A stretch of DNA of 64,000 nucleotides, taken from the NCBI GenBank assembly GCA_020635015.1, contig JACKAP010000006.1:62001-126000 (forward strand). The letters are read 5' to 3'. Both the position numbers and the translations under genes were made by a program. The stretch comes from Calditrichia bacterium (GTDB lineage: Bacteria; Calditrichota; Calditrichia; RBG-13-44-9; J075). Of the stretch, positions 58,367 to 64,000 are shown in pieces; the first letter of the stretch is position 1, and each line of letters opens with the position of its first letter. A model generated the notes under the pieces. It had not been told where the DNA came from. It was given only the letters and a program-made list of their open reading frames with translations, and searched no databases.

Positions 58367-60292
58367 ATGAAAACATTACCCTATGGCACCTGGCCATCAC
58401 CGATTACCGCCGATCTCATCGCTGCCGCCGGGCGGCGGCTGGGCGATATCGCCGTCGATGGAGATTCGGTTTACTGGATCGAAAGTCGCCCGGAGCAGGA
58501 GGGGCGCAATACCATCATGATGTGGAACCCCGGCGGGGAGTTTCGGGAAGTTACCCCGCCGCCTTTTAATGTGCGCTCCCGGGCCCATGAATACGGCGGC
58601 GGCGCTATGGCGGTGTATGGCGGCCGGGTGTTCTTTGTGAACGATGCAGATCGCCAGATCTATCACATTCCTCCCGGCGGATCCCCGCAGGCGCTGACCA
58701 GCGAATCCGATACCGCCTATGCCGATATGATCCTCGATCCGGCGCGCCAGCGGCTGATCCTGGTGCAGGAGCATTATTTTGATGACAGCCGCCCGCCCCG
58801 CGACATGCTGGCCGTGCTTTCCCTGCGCGGCCGCCCGGGATATTGTGAGCCGCTGGTGAGCGGGAACGATTTCTATGCCAGTCCCGCCCTGAGCCGCGAC
58901 GGCCGGCAGCTTTGCTGGCTGAGCTGGGACCATCCGGCAATGCCCTGGAACGGTACTGAATTATGGGTGGCGGAGGTAGGGGATGACGGTCAACTGCGCC
59001 GCCGGCGCCGGATTGCCGGAGGCGCGCAGGAGTCGGTGTTCCAGCCGCAATGGGGTACAGACGGCACCCTGTATTTTGCTTCCGACCGCAGGGAGGGCTG
59101 GTGGAACCTCCATGCCTGGGATGGGCACACCATCCGGCCGGTGCTGGAGATGGCTGCGGAGTTCGCCTTGCCCCAGTGGGTTTTCGGAATGTCGACCTAT
59201 TGTATTTTGAATGAGCGTTGTATCGCCGCTGCGTACACCCGGGAGGGGCGCTGGGAGATGGGGCTGATCGATCCGCAGCGCGGTGATCTGGAGGCCCTGG
59301 CGCTGCCCTTTAGCTATATTACCCAGGTTCGCGGCGCCGGGGAGCGGATCGCTTTTGTCGGCGCTGCGCCGGATGCAGCGGAGGCGGTTTATACCCTGGA
59401 ACTGCCGTCGCAGCACCTGCAGATGTTGCGGAAATCCAGCGATCTGGAGGTGGATGCCGGCTATATTTCCACCCCGCAGGCAGTGAGTTTTGAAAGTGAT
59501 GGCGAGGAGGTGCACGGCTTTTTCTATCCTCCCAGCAATCGCGATTTCAGCGCTCCGGAGGACGAAAAACCTCCGCTGATCGTATTCATTCACGGCGGTC
59601 CCACGGCGGCGGCGAACAGCGGATTGGATCTTCGCAAACAATTTTGGACCAGCCGCGGCTTTGCGGTGCTCGACGTCAACTACCGGGGCAGCACCGGCTA
59701 TGGGCGGGCGTACCGGGAAAGCCTCAACGGCCGTTGGGGGGTGGCCGATGTGCAGGATTGCGTCAACGGCGCCCGGCGTCTGGCGGCGCAGCAGCAGGCG
59801 GATCCGGAAAGGCTGCTGATCCGCGGCGGCAGCGCCGGGGGATTCACCGCCCTGGCGGCGCTGACTTTTCACGATTGTTTCCGGGCCGGGGCGAGCTATT
59901 ATGGCATCAGCGATCTGGAAGCGCTGGAGCAGGAGACCCACAAGTTTGAATCGCGCTACAATCATCAATTGATCGCCCCCTATCCCGCCGGTAAGCCAGT
60001 CTACCGCGAACGCTCGCCGCTGCACCATGCCGGGGATCTGAACCGCCCGGTGATCTTCCTGCAGGGCCTGGAGGATCGGGTGGTGCCCCCCGGTCAGGCG
60101 GAAAGAATGGCCCACGCCCTGCGTAAACGCGGCGTGCCGGTGGCTTATCTTACCTTTGAGGGCGAAGGGCACGGCTTCCGCAAGCCGGAAACCATCCGCC
60201 GCGCCCTGGAAGCGGAGTTGTTCTTTTATGGAAGGGTGCTGGGATTCGAGCCCGGGGAGAAGCTTGATCCGGTGCAGATAGATAATTTGTGA
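58367..60292 (+). CDS. S9 family (prolyl-oligopeptidase/acylaminoacyl-type) peptidase
   Basis: 641 residues from ATG 58367 (MKTLPYGTWPSPITADLIAAAGRRLGDI). An N-terminal beta-propeller (about 1-390) is followed by the alpha/beta-hydrolase domain: VFIHGGPTAAANSG, the nucleophile Ser in LIRGGSAGGFTAL, Asp in LEDRVVPP and His in EGEGHGFRKP. These enzymes cut short peptides. The start is odd: CAACCCAT units directly precede it and leave no ribosome site. An in-frame ATG at 58280 lies next to the predicted promoter and would add a peptide made of repeats (NQPINPSTHQP...). Either nearly leaderless initiation or an unusual internal start is needed. There is no signal peptide. Confidence 0.92.
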   Translation: MKTLPYGTWPSPITADLIAAAGRRLGDIAVDGDSVYWIESRPEQEGRNTIMMWNPGGEFREVTPPPFNVRSRAHEYGGGAMAVYGGRVFFVNDADRQIYHIPPGGSPQALTSESDTAYADMILDPARQRLILVQEHYFDDSRPPRDMLAVLSLRGRPGYCEPLVSGNDFYASPALSRDGRQLCWLSWDHPAMPWNGTELWVAEVGDDGQLRRRRRIAGGAQESVFQPQWGTDGTLYFASDRREGWWNLHAWDGHTIRPVLEMAAEFALPQWVFGMSTYCILNERCIAAAYTREGRWEMGLIDPQRGDLEALALPFSYITQVRGAGERIAFVGAAPDAAEAVYTLELPSQHLQMLRKSSDLEVDAGYISTPQAVSFESDGEEVHGFFYPPSNRDFSAPEDEKPPLIVFIHGGPTAAANSGLDLRKQFWTSRGFAVLDVNYRGSTGYGRAYRESLNGRWGVADVQDCVNGARRLAAQQQADPERLLIRGGSAGGFTALAALTFHDCFRAGASYYGISDLEALEQETHKFESRYNHQLIAPYPAGKPVYRERSPLHHAGDLNRPVIFLQGLEDRVVPPGQAERMAHALRKRGVPVAYLTFEGEGHGFRKPETIRRALEAELFFYGRVLGFEPGEKLDPVQIDNL

Positions 60293-60525
60293 GTGGATGG
60301 GTGGATGGGTTGATGAGTGGATGGGTGGATGGGTTAATGGGTTGAGATGCTGGATGCTGGATGCTGGATGCTGGATGCTGGATGCTGAAATGAACCCGAT
60401 TTTCGCACCCGAACAAGCATTTTTATTTTACCCAGTATCCAGCACCTTCAACCTTTATCCTTTATCCTTTATCCTTTACCCTTTATCCTTTATCCTTTAT
60501 CCTTTTCCCCATTCACCCATCAACA
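60293..60525 (-). repeat. Long composite repeat, right copy, inverted
   Basis: Read on the minus strand it repeats the order of 57962-58366: GTTGATGGGTGAATGGGG, GGATAAA units, GGTGCTGGATACTGG, the core with AAATAAAAATGCTTGTTCGG and GAAAATCGGGTTCATTT, CAGCATC units and AACCCATCCACCCATC units. The two copies face each other across the S9 peptidase gene. Confidence 0.9.
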
Positions 60526-60559
60526 AGCAATCGCAAAACCACGAAAGGTAACCGACTTA

Positions 60560-61795
60560 ATGATCTACCAATCCGTCCACAAAACCATTCTCCCCAACGG
60601 CCTGACCATCGTTTCCGAGCACATCCCTTACGTGCGTTCGATTTCCCTGGGTGTATGGGTGAAGTCCGGCAGCCGCAGTGAAACCCCGGAGAATAATGGG
60701 GTTGCCCACTTCCTGGAACATCTGCTGTTCAAGGATACCGAGCGGCGCAGCGCTCGCGACGTGGTGCGCAATATCGAGTCTTTGGGCGGAATGATCAACG
60801 CTTACACCAGCAAAGAGCAGACCTGCTTTCACGTGGAGATTCTTGATGAACACCTTCCCCAGGCGGTGGACGTGCTGGCGGATATCCTGTTCCGCAAGGG
60901 TTTTCCGGAAAATGAGATCGAAAAAGAACGGGAGGTGATCCTGGATGAGATTCAGTCGCTGGAAGACACTCCGGATGAACTGGTGCAGGATATCCTGATG
61001 GAAAAACTCTACCCCGGCCACAGTCTGGGATTTTCGATCCTGGGTACGGAGCAGTCTATTGCTGCCCTGACCCTGCGCGAGTTGATGAATTTTTACCATG
61101 CCCATTATTGCCCCGGCAATATCATCATCGCCGCCGCCGGAAATCTGGAACATGCCCGCCTGGTGGATTTGGCACAGGGCAGCTTTTCCTTTTCCGATCA
61201 GCCTTGCGATTCCAGCGTGGAGGCCCCCCGGCAGTACGGAAAGGGCGAAGTGCGGATCACCCGCCCGATCAACCAGGCGCATGTCTGCCTGGGGATGCCC
61301 GCCTTCTCCTACAGTGATCCCCGTAAATACGATCTACTGGTGCTGAATACGGTTCTGGGCGCCGGGATGGGCTCGCGCCTGTTCCAGAATATCCGGGAAA
61401 CATACGGCATCGCCTATGGGATCTACTCGTTTTTTGATTTCTTCAGCGACAACGGCATGTTTGGGGTCTATCTCGGCACCGATCCGAAAAAAGTGCCCCG
61501 GGCGCTGGAACTGGTGGAGAAAGAACTGGCGGTGCTTTGTAAGCGGCAGATACCCCGGCAGGAACTGCAGGAGGCCCAATCTCAACTGAAGGGCAACATC
61601 GTACTGGGACTGGAAAGCACCGCCGCGCGCATGAACCGGCTGGCCATGTTGGAAATCTATTTCGATGGTTTCAAGACGATCGATTACATCGTAGAAGCGA
61701 TCGACCGCACCACCCGGAGGTCGGTGTGGGAAACCTCCTGCGAGCTTTTCCGGCCGGAGAACTTTCTGCGGGTGGTGTTCTCGCCGGAGGGTTAG
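60560..61795 (+). CDS. M16-family zinc metallopeptidase
   Basis: 411 residues. The inverted zinc motif HxxEH is in NNGVAHFLEHLLFKDTERRS, and the distant Glu ligand is in EREVILDEIQSLEDTPDEL. The second half is the inactive-type M16 domain with the R/Y pair (GMGSRLFQNIRETYGIAYGIYS). It resembles the short processing-peptidase-like M16 enzymes encoded near pnp or dut in many bacteria. Cytoplasmic: there is no signal peptide. ATG at 60560 follows AAAGGTAACCGACTTA, an adequate ribosome site. Confidence 0.95.
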   Translation: MIYQSVHKTILPNGLTIVSEHIPYVRSISLGVWVKSGSRSETPENNGVAHFLEHLLFKDTERRSARDVVRNIESLGGMINAYTSKEQTCFHVEILDEHLPQAVDVLADILFRKGFPENEIEKEREVILDEIQSLEDTPDELVQDILMEKLYPGHSLGFSILGTEQSIAALTLRELMNFYHAHYCPGNIIIAAAGNLEHARLVDLAQGSFSFSDQPCDSSVEAPRQYGKGEVRITRPINQAHVCLGMPAFSYSDPRKYDLLVLNTVLGAGMGSRLFQNIRETYGIAYGIYSFFDFFSDNGMFGVYLGTDPKKVPRALELVEKELAVLCKRQIPRQELQEAQSQLKGNIVLGLESTAARMNRLAMLEIYFDGFKTIDYIVEAIDRTTRRSVWETSCELFRPENFLRVVFSPEG

Positions 61796-61824
61796 TGCAT
61801 AAGTCATCATCCTGTAAATACCGT

Positions 61825-61920
61825 TGCATGGGGCATGGGGCATGGTGTATTACAGTGCGAGTGTCGACGTATACGCTAGCACATGACGGCGCCATGCGCT
61901 TTGCCCTTTGCCCCATGCAA
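61825..61920. repeat. Composite inverted repeat, GCATGGG family
   Basis: Forward units TTGCATGGGGCATGGGGCAT, a core with GTGCGAGTGTCGACGTATAC, then GCCATGCGCTTTGCCCTTTG and CCCCATGCAA. The same design as the other families: units, core, reversed units. Confidence 0.85.
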
Positions 61921-62008
61921 AAGCCGTCCCCAATATCCAGTCCCCGGCACGAACGAAAATAAGTATGCTAGATATACACATTTTTTTTGTATGTTGCTGA
62001 TGAGACGG

Positions 62009-62036
62009 GGCGATCTGCGGGTCGCCTTTGTTTTTT
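62009..62036 (+). terminator. Probable rho-independent terminator or attenuator
   Basis: GGCGA, loop, TCGCC, then TTTGTTTTTT. It lies between the M16 gene and the next plus-strand gene, 36 bases before the latter's start, so it may end the M16 transcript. Confidence 0.5.
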
Positions 62037-62071
62037 GGCAGCATGATGTTGATTGATGAAGAGGAGTCAGG

Positions 62072-63187
62072 ATGATATTTGGCGTTCCGCTCGAAATTCG
62101 CACCCATGAGCACCGGGTGGGCGCGGTGCCGTCGGTGGTGCATGAATTGGTCGGTCTGGGCCATCAGGTGCTGGTGGAGGCCAAAGCCGGAGAAAGAAGC
62201 GGGCACAGTGATGCCGATTACGCTGCGGCCGGTGCCACCATCGTGCCCTCGCCGGAGAAACTCTACTCTCAGGCGGAAGCGATCCTGAAGGTGCGTGGCC
62301 CGATTCCGGTTGAGTACGACTTGATCCGCCCCGACCACATCCTCTTCGGCTTCTTCCGGTTTTTTAACCGCCCGGAGAAAACCCTGGCCCTGCTGGGGCG
62401 GGGATGCACCTGTTACGCCTACGAAATGTTCAAAACCCGAGACAATCGCCGCCCGCTGCTGGATATCGACTGCCGGATTTCCGGACAGGTGGCGGTGCAG
62501 CAGGGAAGCACCTATCTGATGACCCCGCACGGGGGCCGGGGCGTGCTGCTGGGACGAATTCCGTTTGGCGACCCGCTGAATGTGACCATCCTTGGCCTGA
62601 GTGTCGCCGGGATCAGCGCAGCGGAGTTCGCCGCCCAAAACGGCGCCCGCATCAACATCATCGATCATGATGAAACCCGCTTTGAAGAAGCGGCTTCCCA
62701 CCTTCCGGAGGATGTGCGTTTGCTGAAATTCTCACCGGAAACCCTGCAGGAGATGCTGCCGCGCACCGATCTGCTGATCAGCACCCTGCAGGAGGTGGAG
62801 GATCTCTCGCCGGTCGTGCTGAGCAAGGCGGAGGTTGGGCTGATGCCTCCCGGATCGGTGTTGGTGGATCTGGCGGCGGACTTTGGCGGCAGTGTCGAAA
62901 CCAGCAATCCCACCTCCCCGGATAATCCCACCTTTGTGGTTGAGAATGTGATCCATTACTGCGTGCGCAGCCTGCCCAGCATGGTAGCGGCGACCGCTTC
63001 GGAAGCGCTCAGCAATGCGCTGTTGCCCTACCTGATTCGTTTCTGTGAAGCGGGATTTGTGGAAACCCTCAGAGCTAACGAGGAACTGGCCACCGGGCTG
63101 GTCTTTTTTGAAGGCTGGGTCACCCACGAAAAGCTGGCGGAGACCCTGGGTGTCAAGTATGTCGATTTCCGGGAGAGCGGTGAGTAA
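62072..63187 (+). CDS. Alanine dehydrogenase/PNT-family protein with altered active site
   Basis: 371 residues aligning along the length of alanine dehydrogenase: FGVPLEIRTHEHRVGAVPSVV with the substrate Arg, the NAD-binding GLSVAGISAAEFAAQNGA (GxSxxG instead of GxGxxG), and VLVDLAADFGGSVETSNPTS with the conserved Asp. Two catalytic positions differ: the Lys of KVKEP is Arg (LKVRGP), and the His of YLHLA is Arg (GFFRFF). The NMP motif is SLPSMVA. It is thus unlikely to be an ordinary alanine dehydrogenase and may act on another amino or imino acid or be non-catalytic. Its end overlaps the next gene by eight bases. Confidence 0.85.
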   Translation: MIFGVPLEIRTHEHRVGAVPSVVHELVGLGHQVLVEAKAGERSGHSDADYAAAGATIVPSPEKLYSQAEAILKVRGPIPVEYDLIRPDHILFGFFRFFNRPEKTLALLGRGCTCYAYEMFKTRDNRRPLLDIDCRISGQVAVQQGSTYLMTPHGGRGVLLGRIPFGDPLNVTILGLSVAGISAAEFAAQNGARINIIDHDETRFEEAASHLPEDVRLLKFSPETLQEMLPRTDLLISTLQEVEDLSPVVLSKAEVGLMPPGSVLVDLAADFGGSVETSNPTSPDNPTFVVENVIHYCVRSLPSMVAATASEALSNALLPYLIRFCEAGFVETLRANEELATGLVFFEGWVTHEKLAETLGVKYVDFRESGE

Positions 63188-64000
63188 GCGGCGCCACCGG
63201 GATTCCATCCGTGCCCTGCTGGCAAAGATCCCCATCCTGACCTATCACAAGATCGAAAACCGCCGGGAAGTGGGCATTAACGCCCTCCCCCCGGAACATT
63301 TCCAGGCGCAGCTGGCCTGCCTGCAGGAACTGGGATATACCACCATCACGTTTCACGACCTCCTCGATTCCCCGGAACTGCCAGAGAAGGCGGTCATCCT
63401 TACCTTTGATGATGGGTATGCGTCGGTCTACGAGCATGCCCTGCCGCTGATGCAGCCCTACGGATTCCGCGGAGTGGTTTATGCGGTTGGCCGCTTTATC
63501 GGCCGCTGGAATGATTGGGATGCCAATCTGGGCGGCATCCGCTTCCGCCACATGGACCGGCGGCAGCTGCGTGAGCTGGCGGATGCCGGCTGGGAGGTCG
63601 GCGCTCATTCCCTGACCCACCGGGCGCTCTCCTGGCTTGATGAAACAAGCCTTCACCGGGAAATTTTCGGATCACGTGATCTACTGGCTGATGTCGCCGG
63701 TCGCATGCCAGCGAGCTTTGCCTATCCGTTCGGCATGCATCATCTCCGGGTGCGGGAGATGGCCAAAGCTGCCGGATTTGCTTTCGCCTGCGGCGGGATT
63801 AACAGCGCTGCAGAAGCCGTCGATCCCCTGCAGTTGCGCCGTGTCCCGGTCTACCAGTTCGAAGGGCTCAGCGCTTACCGGAAAAAGCTGCGGATCGCGG
63901 GTTTGCCCCGATTGGAATATCTAAAACTCCGTATCCTGAGCTGGCCGGCGGTACTCACGCCGCTCTATCAAAAGCGCTTCCGTCGGGAATTATTCCTTGA
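63180..64000 (+). CDS. Polysaccharide deacetylase (NodB/CE4 family), runs off the window
   Basis: A GTG at 63180 overlaps the end of the preceding gene by eight bases and opens a frame to the end of the window with no stop (273 codons seen). CE4 motifs are clear: ILTYHKIENRREVG, the metal/catalytic LTFDDGYASVYEHALPLM, HSLTH in VGAHSLTHRALSW, and FAYPFGMHHLRVREM. The enzyme removes N- or O-acetyl groups from glycans. There is no signal peptide, so it may act on a cytoplasmic or lipid-linked precursor. The C-terminus appears nearly complete (LKLRILSWPAVLTPLYQKRF), but no stop codon is seen. Confidence 0.92.
   Translation, partial: MSKRRHRDSIRALLAKIPILTYHKIENRREVGINALPPEHFQAQLACLQELGYTTITFHDLLDSPELPEKAVILTFDDGYASVYEHALPLMQPYGFRGVVYAVGRFIGRWNDWDANLGGIRFRHMDRRQLRELADAGWEVGAHSLTHRALSWLDETSLHREIFGSRDLLADVAGRMPASFAYPFGMHHLRVREMAKAAGFAFACGGINSAAEAVDPLQLRRVPVYQFEGLSAYRKKLRIAGLPRLEYLKLRILSWPAVLTPLYQKRFRRELFL

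Noticed and set aside
57962..60525. S9 peptidase region as a classic insertion sequence or composite transposon
   Set aside because: No transposase gene or target-site duplication is visible; only the inverted repeats are present, so it is reported as an observation.

Overview
The window looks like chromosomal DNA of an uncultivated, diderm (outer-membrane-bearing) bacterium of the FCB superphylum, most plausibly a KSB1/Calditrichota-like lineage. This is an inference. It rests on a GWxTD-domain lipid/envelope protein, a DUF5683 protein, LapA/LapB homologues, a predicted outer-membrane beta-barrel, LytTR/7TM-type sensor pairs, a PEGA-domain Ser/Thr kinase and a CHAT-domain protein, all seen together only in that part of the tree as far as I know. 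No rRNA, tRNA, CRISPR array, transposase or phage gene was recognised. The first and last genes run off the window.

Layout. 0-1.3 kb: the start of a secreted protein and an EamA transporter. 1.5-9.7 kb: a SUF iron-sulfur cluster locus: an IscR-type promoter/operator region, an Rrf2 regulator with an apparent frameshift, sufB-sufC-sufD-sufS-sufU, a DUF59 (SufT-like) gene, a bacilliredoxin, a Rieske ferredoxin and a second SufU. 9.8-16.8 kb: a membrane protein, lapA-lapB, a SPOR protein, a Crp/Fnr regulator, a receiver/GAF/PAS histidine kinase and a frameshifted MqnA-like gene. 17-27.3 kb: a MurF-like ligase, YrdC/Sua5, RidA, a lipid kinase, DUF5683, UbiA, a cation/proton antiporter, FtsY, RimO and GWxTD. 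27.6-30.2 kb (minus): BlaI and an M56-M23 fusion, then rpmB. 30.5-35.8 kb: a strongly divergent DnaA, DUF3108 and a PEGA Ser/Thr kinase. 35.9-42.2 kb: a LytS/LytTR pair, M61 peptidase, nucleotidyltransferase and thioredoxin-like protein. 42.4-47.9 kb: a candidate small RNA and an operon of ECF-like sigma factor, anti-sigma factor and CHAT protein. 47.9-51.2 kb (minus): an Ig-like lipoprotein, a Ycf48-like propeller and a Gfo/Idh oxidoreductase. 51.5-57.8 kb (minus): a tight six-gene operon with a urea-transporter/LytM fusion, a beta-barrel, a small secreted protein, a PqqD-type peptide-recognition protein, an ATP-grasp ligase and a type III PLP decarboxylase whose first residues resemble a RiPP leader. 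58.3-64 kb: S9 peptidase, M16 peptidase, an alanine-dehydrogenase-family protein and a polysaccharide deacetylase.

The second striking theme is the spacers. Many intergenic regions carry short tandem arrays arranged as forward units, a core, then the same units in reverse complement. Several families (units such as ATGGGTTR, TTGGTTG, CATCCAG, GGATAAA, CCACAGAG, and GCTCGC-rich 22-mers) share this design, and cores are conserved between copies of one family. They sit inside operons, next to stop codons, and in two places appear to run into the N-terminus of a gene. Two long composite copies in opposite orientation flank the S9 peptidase gene.

The best candidates for undescribed biology are the PqqD/ATP-grasp/decarboxylase operon, the DnaA homologue lacking the arginine finger and sensor-II arginine, and the composite inverted repeat class.
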